Source: Lichenostomus cassidix (lineage: Eukaryota; Chordata; Aves; Passeriformes; Meliphagidae). From it: a stretch of DNA of 64,000 bases. How positions within the stretch are numbered: position 1 is the first letter of the stretch; the number at the start of each line of letters is the position of its first letter. Below are positions 26,801 through 36,500 of this stretch, in pieces. Location of the stretch: contig CM039195.1 in NCBI GenBank assembly GCA_008360975.2, positions 14,437,010-14,501,009 on the forward strand, read 5' to 3'. The notes beneath the pieces are model-generated. The model had not been told where the DNA came from, made no database searches, and saw nothing but the letters and a program-made list of their open reading frames with translations. A program made the translations under genes and the position numbers.

Positions 26801-29800
26801 TGTGGTGAATGGTGGAAGGAGAGGAGAATTTTTAGAGGGGAAATACAGAGGGTAAAGGTGGAAGATGTGGACTGTGAGCTAGAACAGAATTCCATGGAAG
26901 CTGTCACTGTGAATTCCCAACACAGCTTGAAAAGCTCTGCCTCACCAATCCAAAGGGCAAACCGGATGCTTGGCAGTGACCCTGGGGCCAAGGCTTCCCT
27001 CGGAGCCTCTCTGAGTCCAGCCTGAGCTGAAACTGACTGTCCTGAGTCCCAAATACTTGGCCAGGCTGCAGGAAATGCTGACTGGCTTTATTTTTAACAT
27101 TATCACCACTCATGCACTGTGCCTCAGGCAGGCAGGCTCGTGACACATGTGGGTTTTTGTCCCTTCTGATTATGAGGAAAGGGATATTCATAGAATCATG
27201 ACATGACTAAGGTTGGAAAGGACCTCCAAGATCATTGAGTCCCGCTGTTAACCCAGCACTGCTGTGTTCACTACTAAACCATGTCCCCAAGTGCCACATC
27301 CACAAGGCTTTTGAACACCTCCAGGGATGGGGGCTCCACCCCTGGGCAGCCTGGGCCAGTGCCTGACAACCCTTTTAGTGAAGAAATTTTCCCTAATATC
27401 CAACCTAAACCTCCCCTGGCACAACTTTAGGCCATTTCCTCTCATCCTGCCTCATTTATACCTGTTTCTGGCTTCACATGGTAACCTTGTGCTCAAAACC
27501 CCAGCCCTAGGTATTGCCTCCTGCAAAGAAATTTCTTCCCAGTTTTGAAAACCTGATAGATCTTTTATATTTTCTCTCTTCCTCATTTCTTGTGGAATCA
27601 TGTTCTAAACTGGGCAGTTTATGGCAAACTCTTTCCACGTAATGGTTGTTGGGGCTTTTGTCCCAGAGAAGATTCCAGATGGTTCAGCTGACAAACAGCC
27701 GGAGGTGGTGGAGGGTGTGACATCCAAGGAAGAGGCTATGGCCCTGCAGGAAGCCCTGGAAGGTTTGGGAATGGAGAGCTGGAGAGCCCAGTGCTGGGAG
27801 GTGGCCCTGTGGGAATGGTGGGGAGTAACACAGGAGCAATGAGCCATGGCCCCTGTGATGCCAAGGCCTGTTGTCTCTCCTGAGCCAGGGAATCTGCAGG
27901 CAAAGCAGGTTCACCCCGATTTTCAGAGCAGCACATCTCAGGATGGACAGCCAGTGGGTGAAAGCAGCTCTCTCCCTCATGTCACTGCACCCTGTACCTT
28001 CCTTGTCTCCCTCCTGAGACGGCAGCTCTTAGAGTGTCCCTAGGGATCCCCTCTGGTCCTGTGCTATGTGATCTGCCTCCTCCTCCTCAGCCCCACTCAT
28101 GGTGGAGATGGCAGTGCTGGGTGCCTCAGGGCCCCCATGTTGGTTTGGGGAGGCAGGAACCTCACTGTCTCTGACAAGTATCATCTATAAATTCCCATCT
28201 TTTCTTCTTCTGGGTTTGAACTGGAAAATTAGTGGGTGAAGAGCATAATTTCTTTTCAGATCTCCTGCAAAACTTAAGCCCTTCAGCAAGAAATGCTGAG
28301 TTTATCTCTGCTTCAGCCACCTCTGCCACTTCCTGGGTTTTGCTCCATGTTGCTGGGATTTCTCTGTCCCCACTAGGACCTCATGTCCTGCTCTGGCTCC
28401 AGAAATAAAAGCCCCACTTTGGGACTGATAGAGACACGTTTTCTTGCAGCACCATGCCCTGCAGGAGGACCTCAGCCAACTCCCTGCACAATCTTCATGA
28501 AGACAGTGGAATTCCTGATGAAATACAATGCTGTCCGGGTCAGTTTAACTGGGAGTGGAGGAGTGGGAAGGGAGGTTGGTTTATTTCCAAAGAGCTCCAG
28601 CCAGCCCCTTTCTTGGGTTCAGGAAATGAGTCATGGCCACCCCAGAGGCTGAGCACAAGAGGGAGCAAAGCCACCACTGCCCAGAGATGCAGAAGTGTGG
28701 CCAAGCAGAGCACTGAACTCACAATGCTGGCTGTGGACACACAGCCCAGCACTGCCTTCTGCAGAGGGAACAACCAGCTCAGAAATGGTGCAGGGTGCTC
28801 TTCCCTGTGCAGTCAGAGATGGGATCCATTATTGTGATGCTTCCAAGATGCCTGAACTCCTTTGACTCAGACACTTGTGCATTATGTTGGTGTGATTTTT
28901 GTAACTGTTCCACCAGGTTATCTCTGGGATCTCTCTGGTTGCCACATTGTGCTGCCTGCCTAAATTTTACATGACAGAAAGAGTTGCTTAAAGCAAGGCA
29001 GAACTAGATGGAATCATGGAGTGGTTTGGTTTGGTTTGGTTTGGTTTGGTTTGGTTTGGTTTGGTTTGGAAGGGACCTGAAAGTTCATCTCATTTCAAGC
29101 TCCTGGTGTGAGCAAGGACACCTTCCGCTAGACCAACTCTCAAAAGAGGGGAAAAATACATTTCCTTTGTGTTTTCTGTTTCTGGAAGTCAGACAGGTGT
29201 CAGTCAGCCCTCCTGCCCTGTCCTGCTGGGGTGTCCATGGTGTCCCTGCTCCCCTAACCAACACCTGTGCACTTTCTCCCCAGTTTGTACACAAGGCACT
29301 GGCCCACGAGCTGCTGACCCCTCAGGGAGGCCCCACCTGTGCCTACCACCTGGCTCTGGCCTGGGCCTACATGAAGCAGGAAGACCTCCCCAAATGTGAG
29401 GAATATCTGCTTGAGGCCATTCAGATCGACCCCTTGGTAATTCCCTTGCATTCTTGGTGTGTGTGATCCCAGAGCCCCTGGTTCATTTCCACTTTACCAT
29501 TCCAGTGTTAGTCCAGAGCATTCACACCAGGCTGTGGCTGCAGCACTGCTCTCTTTGTTATCCCATTGTCACAGCCTCCTGTCACCCCCTGCATCTCAGA
29601 GGGTGCATCTCAGGCAGCATCTCAGAGCCTATCTCTGCCCTTCCCTCTGCTGCATCTGCCTTTTCTTTTTCCTTTCCATGTGTATATCCTGATCCTCTCT
29701 CCCTGGGTGGGTGAATCAGGCTCTGTTTCATGAGAAACAAGGTTGCTATTGATCTCTCTGCAGAGAAGCTGGCTTTGAGGAGGCAGGTTGAAAGGAAGGC

Positions 29801-32800
29801 AGGGGGAAGGTGATGCCTGGGAATGCTGTGTGCAGGCAGGACACTGGGCAGGGAGCTGGAGGGGGATCCCATTGCTGGTGTCCTGCAGGCAGCCCACTGA
29901 CCTTAAGTCTCTGCATAAAACCTGCCCTACTATCATAGAATCATGGAATTGTTTAGGTTGGAAAAGCCCTCTAAGATCATCAAGACCAACTGTTCCCCAG
30001 CACCACCGTGTTCACAATTAAACAATGTCCCCAAGTGCCACATCAACATGGCTTTTAAATCCCCCCAGGGATGGTGACTCCACCACTGCCCTGGGCAGCT
30101 GTGCCAGTGCCTGCCAGCCTTTCCATGAAGGAATTTTAGCAATATCCAACCTCAACCTCCCCTGGCAGAACTTGAGGTTGTTTCCTCTTGTCCTGTCCCT
30201 TGTTTCCTGAGAGCAAAGCCTGACCCAACCTGGCTGCCCCCTCCTGTCAGGGAGCTGTGCAGAGCCACAAGGTCCTCCCCAAGCCTCCTTTTCTCCAGGC
30301 TGAGCTCCTTTCCCAGCTTCTGCAGCTGCTCCTGGTGCTCCAGCCCCTTCCCCAGCTCTGTTCAGCTCTGTTCCCTTCCCTGGACACACTTCAGCCCCTC
30401 AATGTCCTCCCCACATTGTGGAGCCCAGAACTGGACACAGCACTCGAGCTGTGGCCTCACCAGTGCCCTGCAAAGGGCCACAAGCACTGCCCTGCTCCTG
30501 CCAGCCACACCGTTGCTGACATAGGCCAGGGGCCATTGGCCTTCTGGGCACACCTGGCTCGGGTTTGGCTGCTGCCAACCAGCACCCCCAGGTCCTTCCT
30601 TTCCCACCAGGCAGCTTCTAGCTCCTCTATCCCAAGCCTGGATCACTGCATAGGGAGTTATTGTGATAATACAATTAAACACTGCTCAGCTCCTCCTTTC
30701 TGCTGCTTACAGGTGTCCCAGTCCCCCTCCCAGCTGTTTCTCCCATCTGGGTCTCCTGTTTTTTTGTGCATAGAATCCAAATGTCTGGGCTCAGAAAGGG
30801 CACCTGTGCTACCTGAAGAAGAACTTTGAGAAGGCAAAGGCATGCTACGAGCGAGTCATCAGCTTTGTGGAGGATGCTGCAGATATACACTTTGTCTACC
30901 TGCGCCTGGGCTCCATCTACCTGGAAGAGAAAGAGGTGAGGAGCCAGCAGGGCTGTGGAGGGGAAGTTACCACAAAGAAAGTCACTCCCCCAGCAGCAGT
31001 GGGGACAGTGGATGTCTGAGCCCCACTGGAACAGGGTGTTTGGCAAATTCCTGTCCGTGGAGTGATGTGATGCTGCAGAGGGAATGTGTCTGTCTCTCTC
31101 CTGGCAGTATGGCCGAGCCAAGCAGATCTACCTGCTCGCCTGTGACGACTCTGCCTCCTGTCTCACCTGGCTGGGCGTGGGCATTGCCTGCTACAGGGTA
31201 AGTGCAGCTGCCTTCGTGTCCTCTGGGTTTCAGTCAGTGGCATGGGACACAGGACTGGCTTTTGCAGAATCCCCTTGACTAAAGCAACACTTGGCTGCCT
31301 GTGAGCCCGTGCTCCCGAAGGCCATCCTGTCCTGTGTGCTGTCACAGTTCCAGTGTGGCACCTGGATGGTGTCACCTTCAGCAGCTCCTCCGGGAGCAGC
31401 CATTCTTCCCCTCATCCCAGCTCTTGCCAGCACCTCCTTCCCCAGGATGTCATGGCAAGCAGTGAGGGCTCTGCTCCGAGTGCCTGCCTGCACATGACCT
31501 GCATGTCACCACCAAGGCGCTGAGTGGGATGTCAGCAGGGAAGAATCTCAGTGCTTTCCCTGTCCAAGGGAATCCAGCACCTCTGAATGGCTGCCAAAGA
31601 CGCCCAGCCACCAGCAGCGCAGTACCTCCCCAAGGGAAAAACTTGCCAGTTTCCTCCAAAGGAGTTTGGCTGGGGGAGTTGAGGGAAGCAAGCAGGGAAG
31701 GAATTTGAACTTCTGTTTTCCCCTTGGCCAAATGTTCACATCCTGGGAGGCTGTGGAATCAGGTCAGGGTGGTGTGTGGTGCACTGGGCACCAGCTACCC
31801 CTGCCTGCCTGGAGCTGCTGGGCAGTGGGAATAGGGAGCAGGAGCACCGCCATGTTTCCTCGTGGGGTTGGATCACTTGGTTCCTGGAGGTGAAGGTGTT
31901 TGTGCTGCTTTCCTTACAGCTGCAGGCTGACTTAGAAATAGTATATGATCCCACGGGGGTCAGCAGTGGGAAGCTCCTGCTCCAGACTGGAGAGCTGGAT
32001 GCTGAGGATAAGTCCTTGCGTGTGCCCTAAATCCTCTCCCTGCATTTCTATCAGGGAATCCCTCCTAGGACCTTCTGTTGCACTGATTTCTTCTGCTGTT
32101 CTCTTCAGTTGTGAAGCCCTTTCTGCCTGCTCTTTGCCCTTTGTCCACGCCTCTCCTTCTCTCCTTCAAGATGGAGGACATGGTGGAAGCAGAAGATGCT
32201 CTCTCTGAGGCCAATGCTCTGGATAACACCAACGCTGAAGTGTGGGGATATCTCGCCCTCATCTGCCTGCAAGTGAGTGCCCTGCCCTGTCAGACTGAAG
32301 GACTGCAGGTTTTGGGGAGGGGTTTATCGGGGGGTTTATTGGCATCTGCTCATGAGCCTGAAGTGATAAAAAGTCTGGGGGATCTGCTCAGGGAAAGTGA
32401 GTGTTTGGGTGACAAAAACAGCACCCTCAGGCACTGACTGCCCCGGGGCATGTCCTCCTTGCTGAGCTTCTTACAAATGTAATTTCACTGAGATTCCATG
32501 TCTTTCCTGGCATGCGGGGCACTGCTGAGGCACCCTAAATCCTGGGGTCAGTTCTGGGCCCCTCATGACAAGACAGAATGTGTGCAGAGAAGGGAACAGA
32601 GCTGGGGAAGGGGCTGGAGCACCAGCAGCGGCTAAGGGAGCTGGGAAAGGAGCTCAGCCTGGAGAAAAGGAGGCTCAGGGGGACGTTCTGGCTCTGCACA
32701 GCTCCTGACAGGAGGGTGCAGCCAGGTTGGGTCAGGCTTTGCTCCCAGGGAACAAGGGACAGGACAAGGGGAAACAGCCTCAAGCTGTGCCAGGGGAGGT

Positions 32801-33368
32801 TTATGTTGGATATTGGGAAAATTTTTTCATGAAAAGGGTGGTCAGGCACTGGCCCAGCTGCCCAAGGCAGTGCTGGGGTTACCATCCCTGGGGGGAGTTA
32901 AAAGCCATGTCGATGTGGTACTTGGGGGCATGGTTTAGTAGTGGCCTTGGCAGTGCTGGGGGAATGGTTGAATTTGATGGTCTTAAGAGTCTTTTCCTGG
33001 CTAACCCGCCCTACGATTTGCTCCCTGGCGCTCTGTGCGGCGGCTGCAGGGCGGGCGGCAGCTGGAGGCAGAGCAGTGCTACAAATACACCGTCAAGGTT
33101 CGTGTCCGTGCCCTGCGCGGCGGGCGGGGCTGGAGCCGCTCATCCTGCTCCCTTCCAAGCTGGGTGTGCGGCTGTGCCACGGGACGATCCGTGTCCCGAC
33201 GGTGTCGCATCCGAGCCACCAAACAGCCCCTCCAGCACTGGGGCAACCCCGCGCCCCCGGCCCTGACCCCGCTCCCCTTTCCCGCAGCTCGGCCTGAAGA
33301 ACGACGCGCTGCTGCAGGAGATCCGCGCCGCCCAGCACCGCTTCGGCTTCGGCGACCCTTCGCTCTGA
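9904..33368 (+). CDS. CFAP70: CFAP70 (TTC18), cilia and flagella associated protein 70
   Basis: Axonemal TPR protein needed for ciliary and sperm motility; reported near the outer-dynein-arm base. I read 28 coding exons totalling 3249 bases, 1082 residues, against about 1121 in human. Exons 1-9: 9904-10014, 12292-12478, 12773-12868, 13194-13273, 14311-14484, 14877-15059, 15470-15561, 16617-16716, 17762-17896. Exons 10-15: 19394-19525, 20111-20167, 20635-20726, 22404-22464, 23669-23860, 24469-24600. Exons 16-28: 25423-25548, 26064-26197, 26315-26430, 26586-26744, 27667-27762, 27889-27957, 28450-28538, 29284-29436, 30774-30935, 31108-31197, 32171-32272, 33050-33097, 33288-33368. All phases agree. 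The start is the first ATG after a spliced leader and is followed by a C2-like strand ([11 protein letters not shown]). Exon 21 (27889-27957) is the least certain. The upstream neighbour MSS51 is also linked in human; the downstream neighbour WDR90 is not. Confidence 0.95.
10015..11579 (+). other. CFAP70 intron 1, first part
   Basis: Intron sequence with lower GC than the left part of the window. No exon, RNA gene or clear repeat was recognised before the CR1 copy at 11580. The rest of the intron to 12291 also shows nothing beyond that CR1 and the terminal T-run. Confidence 0.6.
11580..11850 (-). repeat. CR1 LINE fragment
   Basis: Begins AGAATCATGGAATCATCTAG and TTGGAAAAGAC, the reversed CR1 3' end; continues through the AAACCATGTTCCCAAGTGCC and CTTGAGGCC landmarks. 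In CFAP70 intron 1. Confidence 0.85.
13057..13147 (+). repeat. CR1 LINE 3' fragment
   Basis: Short sense piece: TGTCCCTGCCCATGGCAGGG, GAGGTCCCTTCCAACCC, ending ATGATTCTTTG, only 47 bases before CFAP70 exon 4. Confidence 0.8.
16973..17095 (-). repeat. CR1 LINE fragment
   Basis: ACAGAATGGTTTGGGTTGGA followed by AGGGACCTCAGACTCCATC and CACCTTCCACTAGACTGGG. CFAP70 intron 8. Confidence 0.85.
17946..18040 (+). repeat. Short tandem repeat, unit about 32 bp, three copies
   Basis: TTTGGGAGCAGGCAG / GGCAGTGTGGGCAG-type units in CFAP70 intron 9. The rest of this intron (18041-19393) shows no element I can classify. Confidence 0.55.
19394..24600 (+). CDS. CFAP70: CFAP70 exons 10-15: variable linker and conserved central region
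   Basis: Residues 387-608. Exons 10-11 ([12 protein letters not shown], then [10 protein letters not shown]) are poorly conserved linker. Exons 12-15 regain strong family sequence: [84 protein letters not shown] and [18 protein letters not shown]. Exon 12 ends CG before GTGTGT and exon 13 supplies one base, completing Arg. Confidence 0.92.
19660..19990 (-). repeat. CR1 LINE fragment, divergent subfamily
   Basis: TATAGAATCTCCTCAACTGG and AGTCCAACTCCTGGCCCTGC, with GAGAGCATTGTCCAAATGCTC; a different subfamily from most copies here, sharing its type with 22590-23008, 38520-38880 and 52930-53198. Confidence 0.75.
20727..22403 (+). other. CFAP70 intron 12
   Basis: No exon was found. Contents: a 9-base inverted repeat (TGTGTTATG at 21257-21265 with CATAACACA at 21278-21286) and a CR1 fragment at 21695-21890. 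The remainder is unique sequence. Confidence 0.5.
21695..21890 (-). repeat. CR1 LINE fragment, old
   Basis: CCCAGAATGATTCTGTTTGC, GGTCACCTAGTCCAGC and ATTGTGTCCAGAGAGTTTTTG. Strongly diverged. Confidence 0.65.
22590..23008 (+). repeat. CR1 LINE 3' fragment
   Basis: GGAGAAGAGAGACTGAGGGC to the terminal ATTCTATGATTCTATGAAG repeat, which marks the CR1 3' end in sense orientation. CFAP70 intron 13. Confidence 0.88.
24931..25235 (-). repeat. CR1 LINE fragment
   Basis: AATCACAGAATCACAGGCTGG, then CTGCCATGGGCAGGGACACC and TTCCCCCTTGTCCTGTCACT. CFAP70 intron 15. Confidence 0.88.
25423..33368 (+). CDS. CFAP70: CFAP70 exons 16-28: TPR region and C-terminus
   Basis: Residues 609-1082. TPR-like helices: [78 protein letters not shown] sequence, [50 protein letters not shown] and [12 protein letters not shown]. 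Exon 19 adds a charged coiled stretch rich in Glu. Exons 20-21 (residues about 787-841) form a low-conservation linker. Exon 26 uses an AAG acceptor after a long pyrimidine tract. The protein ends [10 protein letters not shown], matching the VGFGNPSF-type end of the family. Confidence 0.92.
27186..27450 (-). repeat. CR1 LINE fragment
   Basis: TTCATAGAATCATGACATGA start, then GGAAAGGACCTCCAAGATC and AACCTCCCCTGGCACAAC. Ends about 215 bases before CFAP70 exon 20. Confidence 0.85.
29005..29138 (-). repeat. CR1 LINE fragment carrying a pentanucleotide expansion
   Basis: Starts TGGAATCATGGAGTGG and ends CACCTTCCGCTAGACC. The GGTTT stretch of the CR1 end has expanded (see the GGTTT entry). CFAP70 intron 22. 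Confidence 0.8.
29020..29068 (+). repeat. (GGTTT)n microsatellite, about nine copies
   Basis: Uninterrupted GGTTT units arising from the TGGTTTGGGTTGG motif of the surrounding antisense CR1 copy. Confidence 0.9.
29932..30610 (-). repeat. CR1 LINE fragment, the longest in the window
   Basis: Opens TATCATAGAATCATGGAATTG and runs through CTGGCTGCCCCCTCCTGTC, TTCTCCAGGCTGAGCTCC, CTGGACACACTTCAGCCCC and GACATAGGCCAGGGGCC, about 680 bases of CR1 3' end. It ends about 165 bases before CFAP70 exon 24. No reverse transcriptase coding remains. Confidence 0.88.
32515..32995 (+). repeat. CR1 LINE 3' fragment beside CFAP70 exon 27
   Basis: GGGGTCAGTTCTGGGCCCC through GGAGAAAAGGAGGCTCAGG to GATGGTCTTAAGAGTC. 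Its end is about 55 bases before the exon 27 acceptor, so the branch point lies at or next to the element. Confidence 0.88.
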
Positions 33369-33380
33369 GCCCCCGAGCAC

Positions 33381-33386
33381 ATTAAA
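33381..33386 (+). terminator. CFAP70: Poly(A) signal ATTAAA of CFAP70
   Basis: The common variant hexamer lies 13 bases after the TGA, giving a very short 3' UTR. It is required early because WDR90 starts 190 bases further on. Confidence 0.7.
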
Positions 33387-33576
33387 GTCCCCTCGTCCCT
33401 CGCGCTCGGGCCCTGCTCTGTCGCGATCGTGTCGCGACCCCGGGGAGGGGCGGGGAGGGCGAGGGGGCGTGGCCATAGCGGGGGCGTGGCTGGGGCTGGG
33501 GTGGTCACGTGCTATGCAGTAGCGCCCCGCTGATTGGCTGCGGCCGCGCGGGACGGTTGATCCGGCAGCGCGCGCC
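33387..33576 (+). promoter_or_regulatory. WDR90: WDR90 promoter squeezed between CFAP70 and WDR90
   Basis: CpG-rich and without a TATA box. Visible elements: an inverted repeat GTCGCGA (33420-33426) and TCGCGAC (33432-33438) with a 5-base spacer; GGGGCGTGGC boxes near 33470-33490; a CACGTG E-box (33506-33511); and an inverted CCAAT box, GATTGG (33532-33537), about 40 bases before the ATG. This is a typical housekeeping arrangement. Factor binding is inferred. Confidence 0.7.
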
Positions 33577-36500
33577 ATGGCGGCAGGTGGGGGGGGGCGC
33601 GGGCGCGGGGAGATGGGGGGTGACAGCAGGGATGGAGGGGACACGGGGTGATGGGGGTGTCACCGGGGATGGAGGGGACACGGGGTGATGGGGGTGTCAC
33701 CGGGGATGGAGGGGACACGGGGTGATGGGGGTGTCCCCGGGGATGGAGGGGGCGCGGGGATGGTGGGGGTGTCACCGGGGATGGAGGGGACACGGGGTGA
33801 TGGGGGTGTCCCCGGGGATGGAGGGGGCGCGGGGAGATCGGGGGTGACAGCGGGGATGGAGGGGACACGAGGTGATGGGGGTGTCCCCGGGGATGAAGGG
33901 GGCACGGGGTGATGGGGGTGTCACCGGGGATGGGGCGTAATGGGAGGGTCACTGGGAGTAGGGGAGGCACGGGGATGGTGGGGGTGTCCCCGGGGATGGG
34001 GAAGGCGCGGAATAACGTGGGTGTCCCAGGGGATGTGGGGGCTGTGGGGGCGTCGCTGGGGGTAGGGAGGCACGGGGATGATGGATGGGGTGGAGATGGG
34101 GCGTCAGTGGGGATGGGTTAAGCGAAGCACCACCGGGCATGAGGGTTCAGAGCATGGGGATAGCGGGGGTGTCACCGGGGATGGGAGAGCTCTGGGGCGG
34201 TTCGGAGCACAGGTATAATGGAGGTGTCACCGGAGTGGGGCGTGGGCTCCAGGGATGAGGGAGCTCTATAGGGGGCTGAGAGGTTTGTGGGGTTTGGACC
34301 ATGGCGGTAATGGGGGTGTCACTGGGTCTGGGGGGGGCAGTCTGGGAATAGAGGTGCTCAGCATGGAGGTAACAGAGTCATCACTGGGGCTGAGGGGGAC
34401 TGTCACCAGAAACAGAGTACAAGGGTGATGGGATTATCACCAGGCCCGGGGATCTGGGGGGCTCCAGGTGTGGAGATACCAGAGCATCACTGGGGCTGGG
34501 GAGACTCAGGATATGCAGATAATGGGGTGCTAACAGGACAGGGGACCTCGGGGCATACAGGGGGCAATGGGGGCGGTCCAGGCTGGGGTTCTTTTCCCCC
34601 CGACAATGCTGGTGCCGACAGCCTGGCAGCGTCCCTACCTGAACATCTTCAAGCACTTCCGTGTGGAGGAGTGGAAGCGCTCTGCCAAGGAGGGGGACGT
34701 GGCTGCCCTCACGGTAACGGGGGCACCAGCGCCATGGGGCAGGGGGCATTGGCCACGGGGGAACAGTGCTGACTCCCCATCTTTCCCTGGTTTCCAAAGG
34801 ACATGAGGCTGAAGGGAACAATCTACCGGATCCGAGGCTCCAACCCTGCCAGCAGCTACCTGCAGCTGCCACGGGCAGGGACACAGTCCCTGGGGCTGAC
34901 AGGGCGCTACCTCTACCTGCTCTTCAGACCCCTGCCCCGCAAGCACTTCCTCGTGCACCTGGATGTCACCACCGAGGTCCGTGACACAGGGTGGCCTCTT
35001 AAACCACCATCGTGGCTGATTGAAGGACTGGGGATGGCAGTGGTGGGCTTGGGGGTGCAGGAGTTGGCTGTTCTTTGCTGCTGGTGGGTTACCCCAGGCG
35101 ATGGTTTCCATGCTCGTGGCATCTCCACTGGGGATGGGACACAGAGGGGACAGGAGACAGGGCCACATGCCTTCTCTGCAGCACTTCCCTGCTGAAGCCA
35201 CCAGGGTGACTAAAGCTCCATATGTGTGTGTGTCTCTTCCCAGGAAAACCAGGTGGTTCGCATCTCCTTCTCCAGCCTCTTCAAGGAGTTCAAATCCACG
35301 GACACCTGGCTCCAGTTCCCCTTTGTCTGCGGAGCAGCCAGGGAGGGCCCAGCCCGGGGTGAGGAGCTGTGTGCTGGGGCTGGGCTGGCACAACACCACC
35401 AAAATAAATTGTTAAAAAGTAAATTGAGTTCTTAAGTTGACTTGATGCATTTGAAGAGAAACTGTGGCTGCGCCTGGATCCCTGGAAGTGTCCAAGGCCA
35501 GCCTGGATGGGGCTTGAGCAACCTGGGCTAGTGGAAGGTGTCCCTGCCCATGGCAGGGGGTGGAATGAGATGAGCTTTAAGGTGTTCCTCCCAAACCAAA
35601 CAATTCCAGGAGTCTGTGATAAGAGTGATGGGCTGGGCAGGAGCCCCTCTGCAGCCATAGCTCCTGGCTGGGCTGTCCCCTATCCCCGTTTTCCTAAGAA
35701 ATAGGGTACTGTGGGTGCAGTATCAGGCCAGGCATGAGCCCATGGACGTGCTGGGGCTGTCTGTCTGTCCTTCCCCAGCCCTGAGCATGTTTTCCCATCA
35801 CCCACTTGTCACAGCCCTGCTGGGAATCTTGCTTGGTGAATACTTCATACTGAACCCTGTGAATCTTGTCTCCCATCCAGCAAGGTCTGTGTCTGTAGCA
35901 TCTTTCCCACCATCCCTCTTCTCCCTGTCCTCCCCAGGTGCCACGGGAGCAGCCCCGGCCAACGTGCGCTGGACGTGCCTGGTGCTGGACCTGCCCTCCA
36001 TCCTGGCCCTGTACCTGAACCGCAGGTACAGCCACCTCAGGGGGATCAAACTCTGCTCCAACCTGCTCGTGAAAAACCTCTGCACCAGCGACCTGCTCTT
36101 TGAGCCAGGTGAGAAGCCCAGAGCTGGCATGACCTCAGGTTTTTCCTGTGACTCCAGCCCAGCCTGGGGGGATCCTGTGGGGGCTCAAAGCTGAGTTTGC
36201 AGCCCTGGCAGAGCACTAAGCTGCTGGTGCTGTATGAAGTGAACAGAAAGGGCAAAATAGTTGGTAAAATGTTTTCACATGGGCAGGGACACCTTCCCCT
36301 ATCCCAGGTTGCTCCAAGCCCTGTCCAACCCGGCCTTGGACACTTCCAGGGATGCATGGGCAGCAACAGCTTCTCTGGGCACCCTGTGCCAGGGCCTCCC
36401 CACCCTCACAGGGAACAATTCCTTCCCAATGTCTTATCTATCCCTCTCCTCCAGCAGTAGGAACCCATTCCCCCTTGTCCTGTCGCTCCAGGCCCTTGCC

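Noticed and set aside
29932..30829. Open frames in the long CR1 copy as a retrotransposon protein
   Set aside because: Only the 3' untranslated end of CR1 is present; no reverse transcriptase or endonuclease motif was seen.
33512..34140. Several long repetitive open frames on both strands
   Set aside because: They are translations of the 37-bp minisatellite, whose unit lacks stops. They are not proteins.
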